Positions 1-9,007 of a stretch of DNA of 64,000 bases are shown here, one piece after another. How positions within the stretch are numbered: the stretch's first letter is position 1; each line of letters starts with the position of its first letter. The DNA comes from Euryarchaeota archaeon UBA256 (GTDB lineage Archaea > Thermoplasmatota > Poseidoniia > Poseidoniales > Poseidoniaceae), in assembly GCA_002494645.1 (NCBI GenBank), contig DACE01000010.1:80441-144440 (forward strand), given 5' to 3'. The translations under genes were made by a program, and so were the position numbers. The notes beneath the pieces were generated by a model. It had not been told where the DNA came from. It did not search any database and saw only the letters and a program-made list of their open reading frames with translations.

Positions 1-1247
1 GATTGGCAGTCTGCGAGTTTGCCAGGCAGCCCACCGCCTTCAAGGACACCTTTTCGGCGAGTGAGGTCTCGTGCTTTGCGAGCTGCTTCTCTGGCTTTTG
101 AGGCCAGGAGGGCTTTGTCAACAATCAATTTCCCGATGCTGGGATTTTCTTCAAAATATTCGTTCAACTTCTCATAGACGACGGTTTGAACAATTCCAGT
201 AACCTCGCTGCTCACCAATTTATCCTTCGTTTGAGATGAAAAGGAGGGATCTGGGTGCTTGACGCTCACGATGGCTGCAAGCCCTTCACGGACGTCATCT
301 CCCGAGAGGTTATCGCCCTTGAGAAGATTCTTTTTCTTTGCATAGCCATTGATGCAGCTGGTCAAGGCCGTCCGAAGCCCAGACATGTGTGTGCCTCCGT
401 CTCTATTCCGGATGATGTTGGTGTAGCACAGGATGTTTTCACTAAAAGCATCGGACCATTGAAGTGCTAATTCAACGGTGACGGGGCCTTTTTCGATCAC
501 CTTTTCACCGTGGATAAGTACCGGGTCGGGGTGAAGGACTTCTCGTCGTTCGTTGATTTGACGGACAAATTCAGTAATGCCTCCTTCGTAGTGATGTTCG
601 CTGACATGCTGTTCTTCGGCACGCTCATCGGTGATGACGATTTTCAAGCCAGCATTCAGGAATGATGTTTCTTTGAGGCGTGTATCGATTTGATCAAAAT
701 CAAATTCTGTGATGTTGGTAAAGATGGAGGAGTCTGGCTTGAAGGATATCTGCGTACCCGTATCTTCGCAGGTGCCGATGACTTCGAGTTCGGTGACGCG
801 CACACCGGCCTCGAAACGCTGCCGATAGATGGTGCCGTCGCGATGAATCGTGACCTCCATCCACTCGCTCACGGCATTGACTGCCGAAACTCCGACGCCA
901 TGAAGGCCGCCACTCACTTTGTATGAACTGTTGTCAAACTTTCCACCTGCATGGAGTTTGGTCATGATGACTTCTGCGGCAGAAATCCCGAACTCTTCGT
1001 GTAGGTCAACGGGAATTCCTCGCCCATAGTCGCGAACAGAGAGAGAGTGGTCGGGGAGGAGGGTTACCTCAACGATGTCGTTGAACCCTGCGAGGTGCTC
1101 GTCGACGGAATTGTCAACGACTTCCCAAATGCAATGGTGCAGGGCTGAACCGTCATGAGGGTCTCCAAGATACATGCCTGGTCGTTTGCGTACAGCCTCA
1201 AGGCCTTCGAGAACTTGGATACTGCCTGCGTCATATGTGTCGGACAT
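1..1247 (-). CDS. gyrB: DNA gyrase subunit B, N-terminal part (truncated by window edge)
   Basis: Reading the minus strand from the ATG at 1245-1247 gives about 415 residues that run off the left edge. The frame has the GyrB/ParE GHKL ATPase signature: WEVVDNSVDEHLAG near residues 40-53, then RDYGRGIP, and GGLHGVGVSAVN near residue 112. The transducer domain follows and ends in ARKARDLTRRKG and GLPGKLADCQ, just before the TOPRIM domain, which lies outside the window. With GyrA it would introduce negative supercoils using ATP. Gyrase in archaea is known to be of bacterial origin. Two TATA-like elements lie upstream on this strand, around 1333-1340 and 1361-1366. GyrB rather than Topo IV ParE or TopoVI-B is favoured by the overall sequence, but ParE cannot be fully excluded from the N-terminus alone. 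Confidence 0.95.
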   Translation of the reverse strand, partial: MSDTYDAGSIQVLEGLEAVRKRPGMYLGDPHDGSALHHCIWEVVDNSVDEHLAGFNDIVEVTLLPDHSLSVRDYGRGIPVDLHEEFGISAAEVIMTKLHAGGKFDNSSYKVSGGLHGVGVSAVNAVSEWMEVTIHRDGTIYRQRFEAGVRVTELEVIGTCEDTGTQISFKPDSSIFTNITEFDFDQIDTRLKETSFLNAGLKIVITDERAEEQHVSEHHYEGGITEFVRQINERREVLHPDPVLIHGEKVIEKGPVTVELALQWSDAFSENILCYTNIIRNRDGGTHMSGLRTALTSCINGYAKKKNLLKGDNLSGDDVREGLAAIVSVKHPDPSFSSQTKDKLVSSEVTGIVQTVVYEKLNEYFEENPSIGKLIVDKALLASKAREAARKARDLTRRKGVLEGGGLPGKLADCQ

Positions 1248-1332
1248 TTAATTCACCATTTTTTGAGAGGATTGTTGGAGTGAATTGGTCGCTGGAGCCG
1301 TGAGGAACTGAGCAAAAAATTCACATCATCCT

Positions 1333-1340
1333 CCTATAAA
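1333..1340 (-). promoter_or_regulatory. Candidate TATA box for gyrB
   Basis: The minus strand reads TTTATAGG here, matching the archaeal box A pattern TTTAWA, about 85 bases upstream of the gyrB start. A second candidate, TTTATA, lies at 1361-1366. Assignment rests only on match and position. Confidence 0.35.
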
Positions 1341-1478
1341 ATCTACTCACCGTGAAGGGGTATAAACCTAACTGCTTTTCAACATTAAAAACGAGGTATT
1401 GAGAGCAAATTTTGTGCTCCGAATCCGTATTGAAAACGCGCATTGACGGCGAAGGGAAACAGAAGAGAAAGAATCCTG

Positions 1479-1486
1479 TTTTAAAC
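1479..1486 (+). promoter_or_regulatory. Candidate TATA box for aroD
   Basis: TTTTAAAC lies about 75 bases before the aroD ATG. Transcription starting about 25 bases downstream would leave a 5' leader of roughly 45-50 bases, enough for the GGGTGG stretch just before the start codon to act as a ribosome site. Weak evidence based on motif and spacing. Confidence 0.3.
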
Positions 1487-1558
1487 GTCAAGAATGCCCC
1501 AAGAATTGGCTACCACTTGAGACGAGAGCGTTAAGAAGAGGACACGGGTGGGCAAGGC

Positions 1559-2356
1559 ATGGCTGACCCTCAAATTTGTGCATCGCTTGAAGGCACCACG
1601 GTCAAAGAGATGGCTGACGAAGCGGCGCGTGCAAACATTGCAGGTGCAGATTTGGTCGAAGTCCGTTTTGATCGACTCTACCTCAAGAAACCCGAACCCA
1701 ACAAGGTCGAAGATGAAAACGGGGAAATTCGCCACGTCATGCCTCCAGAAGATGAATGGCATGTCCGTGACATGAATGACGTAGAAGTAAGCGCTGCACT
1801 TTCATCACTCAAAGAAAGCATCCCTCTTCCTGTGATTTTCACAGTCCGCCCTCGTGACGAAGGCGGTTTCTTCCCAGGAACTGATGAAGAGCGGATCGAG
1901 ATTCTCCGACAAGGCATCACCTCCACGGTGAAATCTGTCGACCTTGAATTATCAATCCCCGACGCAATTCGTACCGAATTGCTTGAACTTGCAGCATCAA
2001 ATAATGTGCAAGTGATTTCATCCATTCACGACACCAGTACGACACCGAGTGCTGATGAATTAACCGCCATGGTTGCTGAACATGCCAAGGAAGGCGAGAT
2101 GTTCAAATTCTGCGGCACAGTCAACGATCACCAAGATGCCCTTCAAATCGTCGAGGCGTGCCATGAATTGAAGGATTCAGCACATTCCTTCTCACTCATG
2201 GCATTGGGCAACGGAGGCGACTGGGCACGACTCCATGCACCAGTATTGGGTCAAAGCATGGTTTATGCGACCCTTCGGTCTGAATTCAAGCTCTCCAACA
2301 AAGGTCTCGTGAACATCCGCGATTTGAAGAATGCTTGGACGCTGATGGAATACTGA
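1559..2356 (+). CDS. aroD: 3-dehydroquinate dehydratase, type I
   Basis: This 265-residue protein fits class I (Schiff-base) dehydroquinases, which convert 3-dehydroquinate to 3-dehydroshikimate in the shikimate pathway. Family motifs are EVRFD near residue 34, PVIFTVRPRDEGG at 91-103, SSIHDTS with the general-acid/base His157, FKFCGTVN with the Schiff-base Lys183, and a C-terminal MALGNGGDWARLHAPVLG block that binds the substrate carboxylate. An acidic segment at about 43-75 makes the loop after the first strand longer than in short bacterial enzymes. The ATG at 1559 is preceded by a G-rich stretch (GGGTGG). No other shikimate gene is adjacent, so the gene appears to stand alone between gyrB and a convergent membrane protein gene. 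Confidence 0.93.
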   Translation: MADPQICASLEGTTVKEMADEAARANIAGADLVEVRFDRLYLKKPEPNKVEDENGEIRHVMPPEDEWHVRDMNDVEVSAALSSLKESIPLPVIFTVRPRDEGGFFPGTDEERIEILRQGITSTVKSVDLELSIPDAIRTELLELAASNNVQVISSIHDTSTTPSADELTAMVAEHAKEGEMFKFCGTVNDHQDALQIVEACHELKDSAHSFSLMALGNGGDWARLHAPVLGQSMVYATLRSEFKLSNKGLVNIRDLKNAWTLMEY

Positions 2357-2364
2357 ATTCCGCC

Positions 2365-3408
2365 CTACTCTTCTTCTGTTGTGGAAGTCATTGCTCGCTG
2401 TTCCAGCAGGGGCACTGCTCCATCGACTTCGCTGTCTGACCCATCAAGACCTGCATTCAGATATCTGCTGTTCAGGATGAAAGGTGTAGCTACCAGAGCG
2501 AGAATTGCGCCGAAGAACACCAATGGAACAGTCCATGGTGGCAAAATGAGTGAACGTTCCGTCGGCATGACCGTTACATCGGCGACCAGATTCGTTGTTG
2601 GCGCCAAAGCGTCACCGTCATGGGTATTGTCCCATGCATCCACCACCAGATAGAAATCCTGCCATTCAGAGCCTCCAAAGAGGGACGAGTAAAGTTCTGG
2701 CCCGTCCATTGAGACAGAGAAGGTGACATCCGAAGTCATTTCATATTGATGGACATCACGGTAGGTTTGCCATCCTGCGGGGCTAAAACTTCTCCACTCA
2801 GGCGGGATATCACTCAACGCATCCAAGGCTTCGTCGTCAAAGCCATCCCAGAAACTCCATGAGCCATGCGAGATATCGTAAATCTCTTCATACAACTGAT
2901 ATTGAGATGTCGTCAACAGGTATACGTCACCTTCAACAGGCGTACTCAAGCCGTCCTCAATGGTCTGCAAGGTCACGCAGAAGGTCGTCCTATACTCACT
3001 TGAAAGATTGAAACGCAAAGCTCCTACGCTATCATTGCCAATTTCCATGCTCGTGTAATGGCCAGCAGTGAGTGGTTCAAGAACAGGAAGAGGCCAACTT
3101 TTAGTATACATCCAAGGTTCTTCAGGACGTGTTTGTGAAGCGTCTTCTGAGGTGTCTGACTGGCCTTGACTGTCCTCTTTTGGCTGTTCGCCCCCTCCAC
3201 CTTCTCGCTCATCTGCAGTCAGCATGAATTCGCCTCCATACCAGGGTCCGTCGGGAATCAAAGCATGACGGTGAACTGTTTCATTCCAACGAACGGGTTC
3301 GACCTCTCCACTACACCCAGATGCTGCCTGGACCTCAGTGCTCCATTGGCCAGCCATCATTAGCGGCATAAGTAGCACGGCAGTGATGAACAAAGAGACC
3401 TTTCGCAC
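2365..3408 (-). CDS. Secreted, C-terminally anchored protein of unknown function
   Basis: This 347-residue protein begins at a GTG with GGTGAG upstream. It has a Sec-type signal peptide (basic start, hydrophobic residues about 5-20, AxA-like site near QAAS), a long exported domain, and one membrane helix near residues 290-312, followed by a short acidic cytoplasmic tail ending in EEE. The region near residues 70-95 is low-complexity and rich in Glu, Gln and Ser. The rest of the ectodomain is rich in Trp and Tyr and looks beta-structured. I do not recognise a family. It lies just downstream of the large PKD metallopeptidase on the same strand, with a 48-base gap, so the two are probably cotranscribed surface proteins. 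Its 3' end faces aroD with only 8 bases between them. Confidence 0.75.
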   Translation of the reverse strand: MRKVSLFITAVLLMPLMMAGQWSTEVQAASGCSGEVEPVRWNETVHRHALIPDGPWYGGEFMLTADEREGGGGEQPKEDSQGQSDTSEDASQTRPEEPWMYTKSWPLPVLEPLTAGHYTSMEIGNDSVGALRFNLSSEYRTTFCVTLQTIEDGLSTPVEGDVYLLTTSQYQLYEEIYDISHGSWSFWDGFDDEALDALSDIPPEWRSFSPAGWQTYRDVHQYEMTSDVTFSVSMDGPELYSSLFGGSEWQDFYLVVDAWDNTHDGDALAPTTNLVADVTVMPTERSLILPPWTVPLVFFGAILALVATPFILNSRYLNAGLDGSDSEVDGAVPLLEQRAMTSTTEEE

Positions 3409-3456
3409 TAGCTCACCAATATGTTACCACCGAAGACGGCTTTAGGACATGTCGCT

Positions 3457-6400
3457 TCATCGGCGTCGTAGCGGTCGGACATAGCCACTCTCATCGCTTC
3501 GGCGCTCATCTTTTGACAGTATTTTCGGAGCCGGTGGAGGCATGTGATGATCCATACCAAGTAGGCCGCCTTGTGACTCAACGTGTTCGATGTCGGTGTA
3601 GGTTTCTGCGGCTTCTTTGGCTTCCTCTTCAAGAACGCTTGGTTCTCGCATGACCAGCCATCCGAGCACCAAAGCGACAACGATCAATCCGATGAATGTA
3701 GCAAGTTCGGAACCGGCATCAGCAAGCCATGACTTCCATTCATCTGCGCTGAAGTCGGACAATGACGGAGGCCCTTCTGGTTCGGGAACAACTTCAATGT
3801 CTTCGGCCAGTGTAGCACATTGGCCCAATCCATCACATACCTCGACCAAGAGCGTGTAGTAACCGGCCTCCTCGTAGGTGTGGATAGCCCGCACCAGCGA
3901 GCCTGCGATGGGTTGTGTCCAATCATCTTGAGAGTTGCCGTTTTCGTCTGCATCAACCTCGATGTCAAAATCCCAGCGTACGGTGTATTCTGTGAGGATT
4001 CGTTCATCCCGCTCCATGATAGAGCCATCATTGACATCCAAGTCTCTATAGATTTCCATGTCCGACCCCGACTCGTAATCTGACACATTAGCAGAGAAGG
4101 AGTTTGACGACCCGACAAAGATATCCTCGGGCAGGTATGTTTCAGTGACCTCAGGCGGGTGGTCAACAACAACTGTGAAAGATTCACGCATGACGTCCCC
4201 CGTTCCGAAGGCATCTCGAACGGTGAGCGTCACGGTATACGTCCCTGGTAGTGCATATCCATGCCAAGGAGTTGCACCGTGCTCAAGAGGCGTTGCATCA
4301 CCGAAATCCCAGGTATATTCGACCAAACCATTCCATTCGGGAGAGGCTTGTTCAAAGGGCACATACTTTCCTTCGAACTGACGGTCACCGTCCCTGGTAC
4401 CGGACGAGTCAAAGTACAGAAGGTGGCCCGGCGCGGTTACTACTGCACCGTTTTCATCAAAGGTATGAGACCATGAATCAACCACAGTCCCCTCAGGGAA
4501 AGCAGTGGACGTCGTGATGATGGATCCGTTGATCCAGCCGTCAAGAATCCTTAATTGGATGACTGGCAAAGGATTGGAAATACGAACGGTCATGGTTCTT
4601 GGGAAACTTTCCACGCCTTCTTTGTCGGTGACGATGAGAACAACCGTATGTTCTCCGGGAGTGGTGAACGTATGCGTAACTTGAGGGCGGTCTCCAAAGG
4701 TTCCGTCTGAGAAGCTCCAGTTCCAAACTTCAATGTCGGTATGGTCGCCAACCAAGCCGTCCGGGTCTCTGCTATCCAATCCGTCGAAAATGTAGGGTGA
4801 GTCAACTTCGCCGTCTTCCTCTCTGAAGTCGATGGCTTCAGATTGCGTCCGTACGTCAAAGTGCGCAAATGGCATTTGATTGAGAACAGTAACGGTGAGA
4901 ACAGCAGTCACCTGGCTTCCGTCATCATCTGTCACCGTCAGCGTAACGGTCTTGTTACCGGGCGTATCCCAAGCAACGACTGGGTTGGCGTCATTACTGA
5001 CGACATCGCTGTAATCGTCTGTGCGCAATGGTGTACCGAGTCCCAAACGCACGCCACCATCAAAGGTCCAAGCATGGTTGACAATTTCTCCATCATCGTC
5101 TTCGAAGACATCAGGCATCACCAGCGAAGTATAGGTCATGGTCGTCATCATTTCAGAGTAGATTTGAACTGGTAGGCGATTGTTGACGTGAACAAGAATG
5201 GTCTTTTGGCCGGCATTATAGCCATCAGAAACCGTAATTGTGAGATTGTAGGTCGTGTTTTCACCGTCAATTTCACCCCACTCATGTTGCTGAGAATAAG
5301 CACCGATACCACTGTCCATGGTTCCATCTCCCCAATCCCAACTGAAGTCAAGGAATTCTGTAGGGACGTTATCTATGGTTCGACCCGCAGAGAAAAGAAT
5401 TCTCTGGTTGGTCAGTAAGGTAATCTCTTGGTCGATCACAACGTTGTTCACTGTGATAATGGGAATAGGGTCAGTTTGGTCCGTGACGTTGATGGCGTGA
5501 ACTTGAGTTTCAGACCACGAACCACCCTGATCCATCACGCGCAGAGTTGCATTGAAGACACCAACGTCGCTGTAGGAACGAAGTGGGGACTTCAAATTGG
5601 AGGAACCGTTGTCGCCAAATGTCCATGCATAAGCGGTGGGGGCGTCCATGTAGGGCAGACTGTTGTTGTCGAGAGAAAGGCCCCATGCATCAAATCCATT
5701 TCCAAGGAATTGGATGTTTTCCCACGTCTGTGATTCGTTGAGAGAGACCGTGCCGTTAGCAACAGGCTTCATGTTGTTCAAACTTTGAGGGGAAGTTTGT
5801 ATCGAATCAACGGGATCACCCAGCATGTCATTCATGACCATGGCGAAGGAATACTGGTCCGTTTTATGAGCGGTGAAGTACACTTGCCCCGGGACGTCAA
5901 CACCGCCTCCTGCTGAAATACGATCGGTGATAGTATCAACAACATTCCCCGTGCTGTCACGAACTGAAATCTCAACGTCAAGATCCTCAAAGAAGGCATT
6001 TGAAAGGACGTTATAGTTGATTTCAATGGTATCGTCAAGGCCATCGCCGTCTCGGTCGCCAAGAACCGTATTGTTCAGAGAAAGGGTCGCTGGCGAGGTA
6101 ATTCGGGCGGCTTCAATATCCACCGTCCCTGTGGGATACGATGGACCGCATGATGTGTAATCACAGTCTGCTATCGTGCTTGCGTACCACGTGATGACCC
6201 ATACCTCGTCGGTTAGGTTGCCAAAGCCAGGGACAAGACCTGTGGCAACATTGTTGACGAAGTTGAGGTCTGTGACACTCCACAAGCCGTCCGAAGTGGC
6301 CTTGGTTACGATCACTCCGTCAAATTGGCTCACATCTGCCGTGAGTCTGAGGGTAAGCGGAGCAGGTGATGCTGACCCTGGAGTGAATTTGAAGGAACGA

Positions 6401-7650
6401 ATTCCCCAACCTTCAACACTGTTTCCAGTCGAGGACCAGGGGGCCGCCCAATCACTGTTGATTTCCGTTGGCTGAGCTCGGCAAAAAGCACCTGATGTGC
6501 AAATTGCGTTGAGATCCAAATTGGGATAACCGTAGATACCTTGATCGGAATCCAAGGTTGCTGCGATACTAAAGTTGGCAAAGATTTCGCCCATGGTTCG
6601 CCCCAACAAGCCTACTTGACCTGCTTGTGGCGAAAGTGCGAGATTCTCGACACCCTTCCCTCCAGTTGCTGAATCTTGAACCAGTTGGCGAACTGCAGGT
6701 CCGCCGCCCAAGTGTTCTGCGAGGTACATTGTGAACATGTAACCCGCACCATAGTCGGCGATGCGTTGGTTCCACCAACGGACGGATTGTTCAGGAGCAG
6801 CAGTCCACGCATTGACGTGCCCTGTGAGAGTTGAGTCTGCCCCGAAGCAGAGGTAAATTGCTACATCTGCGTTGCCTTCATCGATCCACAAATTTTCGTA
6901 AGGGTCAAGAGCATTGTGAAGCAGATGTTCAAGTTCGTGAGCGAGGATAGATTTTCCCCATGAAAGAGTAATGTCTGCAAAGTCAACGAAAACGGATTCG
7001 CGAGAACTCGCATAGGAAGGTGCGAAGTAACCACCCGTGTTGTAGGCGCCATCGATATCGTAGACGATAATTTGAACTTGGCAGTTGTTGTCAACGTCGG
7101 GGGGCGCAAGACCTCTTCCGTCTTGGTAGTCCTTCCCGTAATAGGTCGTCATGGTTGGATAGATGGTTGAATCCCAAGTGCTAGCAAGATTGTTGAGCAC
7201 TGTCGAAGAGAGGGTACGTCCGCTTTGAACGATGAAGGCAACGCTATTGGTGGTTTTAGCCACATAGGCAGAAATCTGGCCACCAGCAGTTCCGACAGTG
7301 AGTGTGTCACCAACAACGTGGGGCGTACATGCACGCCCACTTGCTCGCCCTGAAGTGGAGTCGATCACCATGTCATCGACCCCTGGCCTGCCCGCATCAA
7401 TCCAAGCCTGACGCATGAATTGGGTAGCCGAAACTACCGGGTATTCTTCATGAATAAACAAGTACTCACTTCCATCACTGGGGTTGAATTCATCGAGGTC
7501 GCCGATGGATTCACCACCGGCAACATAAGACGAACTTTGCTCTGAATCATCACCGGTTGAATCGGCCTGAGCCATGGCAACAGGGCCGAGACTCGCAAAG
7601 AGCAATATCGAGATGAAGAGAAAGGCTGGACTGGTGCGTAGTTCCGACAT
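3457..7650 (-). CDS. Large secreted M30-like zinc metallopeptidase with multiple PKD domains and C-terminal anchor
   Basis: The best start is the ATG at 7648-7650, with GGTGA five bases before it; a GTG three codons upstream would add three residues. The protein has about 1397 residues. It carries a signal peptide ending near AMAQA, then a catalytic region with HELEHLLH near residue 240 (HExxH zinc site) and WIDEGNAD about 20 residues later, which fits a gluzincin-type third ligand as in hyicolysin-like M30 peptidases. A calcium-binding-like DRDGDGLDD stretch follows near residue 530. After it come about six PKD-type beta domains with WDFGD/WTFGD and YTVTLTVRD signatures, then a membrane helix near residues 1315-1337 and a roughly 60-residue basic and acidic cytoplasmic tail. 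The likely job is degradation or binding of extracellular protein at the cell surface. Family assignment to M30 rather than another gluzincin clan member is tentative. Confidence 0.85.
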   Translation of the reverse strand: MSELRTSPAFLFISILLFASLGPVAMAQADSTGDDSEQSSSYVAGGESIGDLDEFNPSDGSEYLFIHEEYPVVSATQFMRQAWIDAGRPGVDDMVIDSTSGRASGRACTPHVVGDTLTVGTAGGQISAYVAKTTNSVAFIVQSGRTLSSTVLNNLASTWDSTIYPTMTTYYGKDYQDGRGLAPPDVDNNCQVQIIVYDIDGAYNTGGYFAPSYASSRESVFVDFADITLSWGKSILAHELEHLLHNALDPYENLWIDEGNADVAIYLCFGADSTLTGHVNAWTAAPEQSVRWWNQRIADYGAGYMFTMYLAEHLGGGPAVRQLVQDSATGGKGVENLALSPQAGQVGLLGRTMGEIFANFSIAATLDSDQGIYGYPNLDLNAICTSGAFCRAQPTEINSDWAAPWSSTGNSVEGWGIRSFKFTPGSASPAPLTLRLTADVSQFDGVIVTKATSDGLWSVTDLNFVNNVATGLVPGFGNLTDEVWVITWYASTIADCDYTSCGPSYPTGTVDIEAARITSPATLSLNNTVLGDRDGDGLDDTIEINYNVLSNAFFEDLDVEISVRDSTGNVVDTITDRISAGGGVDVPGQVYFTAHKTDQYSFAMVMNDMLGDPVDSIQTSPQSLNNMKPVANGTVSLNESQTWENIQFLGNGFDAWGLSLDNNSLPYMDAPTAYAWTFGDNGSSNLKSPLRSYSDVGVFNATLRVMDQGGSWSETQVHAINVTDQTDPIPIITVNNVVIDQEITLLTNQRILFSAGRTIDNVPTEFLDFSWDWGDGTMDSGIGAYSQQHEWGEIDGENTTYNLTITVSDGYNAGQKTILVHVNNRLPVQIYSEMMTTMTYTSLVMPDVFEDDDGEIVNHAWTFDGGVRLGLGTPLRTDDYSDVVSNDANPVVAWDTPGNKTVTLTVTDDDGSQVTAVLTVTVLNQMPFAHFDVRTQSEAIDFREEDGEVDSPYIFDGLDSRDPDGLVGDHTDIEVWNWSFSDGTFGDRPQVTHTFTTPGEHTVVLIVTDKEGVESFPRTMTVRISNPLPVIQLRILDGWINGSIITTSTAFPEGTVVDSWSHTFDENGAVVTAPGHLLYFDSSGTRDGDRQFEGKYVPFEQASPEWNGLVEYTWDFGDATPLEHGATPWHGYALPGTYTVTLTVRDAFGTGDVMRESFTVVVDHPPEVTETYLPEDIFVGSSNSFSANVSDYESGSDMEIYRDLDVNDGSIMERDERILTEYTVRWDFDIEVDADENGNSQDDWTQPIAGSLVRAIHTYEEAGYYTLLVEVCDGLGQCATLAEDIEVVPEPEGPPSLSDFSADEWKSWLADAGSELATFIGLIVVALVLGWLVMREPSVLEEEAKEAAETYTDIEHVESQGGLLGMDHHMPPPAPKILSKDERRSDESGYVRPLRRR

Positions 7651-7737
7651 ATATTTCACCGAGTTGAATCGCTTTACGGATTCCCAATTTAGCGAAACGA
7701 AAGGAGGTATTTAAGAGTCCGTGGTGGAGGCGTCATC

Positions 7738-8940
7738 ATGGCTCCTTCTGTGCCACCAAGATGTTGGGGTATGACAGAAGGGTTTACGCTTGCATTTATC
7801 CTCATTTTAGCGGCAACAATCGGACCGGTACACGCTGAAAACTCCTTCGATGAACATCAAAACGAGTTATGCAACATTGTCGATGAGTTGCAATTTAGCG
7901 GAACAAAGGCCAATCAAACCGTGCAATGGCAGGTCGACATCGGCCCTCGCACGCCAGGTTCTCAGGCATCAGCACTCTTGCGTGCTAACTTTACAGCCGA
8001 AGCAGAACGACTCGGCTACATTGTTTCTGAATCCAACCATACGAGCCATGGTATTGAATTCACGAATCTTTTTGCTCGCTGGGTTTCATCGTCTGAAGAT
8101 GCCGACCAATTGGTCCTATCTGCCCATTATGACTCGCGTAATATCGCAGACCAAGATCGCAATGAAACGAATCGCAGCATGCCTGTACCCGGGGCAAATG
8201 ATGCGGCCAGCGGAGCTGCTGTCCTCCTCGAATTAGCACGCTTGATTCCATCGATGAACCTCAGCTATGATGTTGTCATTTTCTGGAACGATGCTGAAGA
8301 TCAAAATAACAACTACACCGAAGGCGCCAAAGCATGGGCTGACAACCTCACACTCGAAGAACAGGAACGAACCAAGGCATTTGTTCTGCTTGACATGGTT
8401 GGTGATGCAGACCTACAACTGCACAACATACAACCTGGAAATGACACCCTAAAAGAACGCATTGTAATCATGGGGAGAGACCTCGGAATGGTGGACGGAG
8501 TCGAGGATTGCACCGGTCTACCCGGCCAAGATATCTTGCAGTATTCTACAACAGTTGGCGTTCTCGACGACCACGTGCATGCTCATGCGCTCAACATTCC
8601 AAGCATTGACCTCATGGATACTGTCTACGGGGAGCCGAAGTTTGGAACCTTCGGATCCTATTGGCACACAATGGAAGACACACCTGACAAAGTAAGCGCT
8701 GAATCACTTGCTTATGTGGGGCGTTTGGTTGAACTTGGATTGAGGACAAATGCATTCATCATAGAGGAACCTTCTATTATTTTCGATGAAAATCCAGTGA
8801 ATGAAAATCAAAACCAATCTTCCCAATCCCAGGCCGATAGCAAGTCAGGTAGCAAGACCCTTGCATACATCGCTATGTTCGCATTCTTATCGGTCATGGC
8901 GCTCCTCGTAAATTTTGAACGACCCAGAAAACCTAGGTAA
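7738..8940 (+). CDS. Secreted, membrane-anchored M28 family metallopeptidase (glutaminyl-cyclase-like)
   Basis: This 400-residue protein has a signal peptide (residues about 12-32), an M28 di-zinc fold and a C-terminal membrane helix near residues 370-388 followed by a short basic end. The expected metal and catalytic residues are visible in order: His in SAHYDSR (about 130), Asp in GANDAASG (about 153), the acidic pair in WNDAEDQ (about 184-187), Asp in LLDMVGDAD (about 219), and His in YWHTMEDTPDK (about 310). The WNDAEDQ and DMVGDAD pattern resembles the glutaminyl-peptide cyclotransferase branch as much as the aminopeptidase branch, so the exact reaction is open. GGAGG sits seven bases before the ATG. 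It is transcribed divergently from the PKD metallopeptidase with an 87-base spacer, so the pair may share regulation. Confidence 0.88.
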   Translation: MAPSVPPRCWGMTEGFTLAFILILAATIGPVHAENSFDEHQNELCNIVDELQFSGTKANQTVQWQVDIGPRTPGSQASALLRANFTAEAERLGYIVSESNHTSHGIEFTNLFARWVSSSEDADQLVLSAHYDSRNIADQDRNETNRSMPVPGANDAASGAAVLLELARLIPSMNLSYDVVIFWNDAEDQNNNYTEGAKAWADNLTLEEQERTKAFVLLDMVGDADLQLHNIQPGNDTLKERIVIMGRDLGMVDGVEDCTGLPGQDILQYSTTVGVLDDHVHAHALNIPSIDLMDTVYGEPKFGTFGSYWHTMEDTPDKVSAESLAYVGRLVELGLRTNAFIIEEPSIIFDENPVNENQNQSSQSQADSKSGSKTLAYIAMFAFLSVMALLVNFERPRKPR

Positions 8941-9007
8941 AAAGGCGCGGTTTTTGAGGGAAGGGGTATTATCCGCGCATAGCATCGGAGAACACGGAGG
9001 GCAGCCT

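Larger units (their letters stand above)
1248..1558. other. Divergent intergenic region between gyrB and aroD
   Basis: This 311-base spacer holds no convincing gene. It is AT-rich around 1290-1420 and should contain the promoters of both divergent genes. TATA-like elements occur at 1333-1340 and 1361-1366 (either strand) and at 1479-1486 (plus strand, TTTTAAAC). No tRNA-like fold or repeat array was seen. Confidence 0.6.

Noticed and set aside
7708..7715. TATTTAAG as TATA box for the M28 gene
   Set aside because: It lies 23-30 bases before the ATG, which would imply a leaderless transcript, while a GGAGG site at 7726-7730 argues for a leader. The two readings conflict, so no promoter is called.
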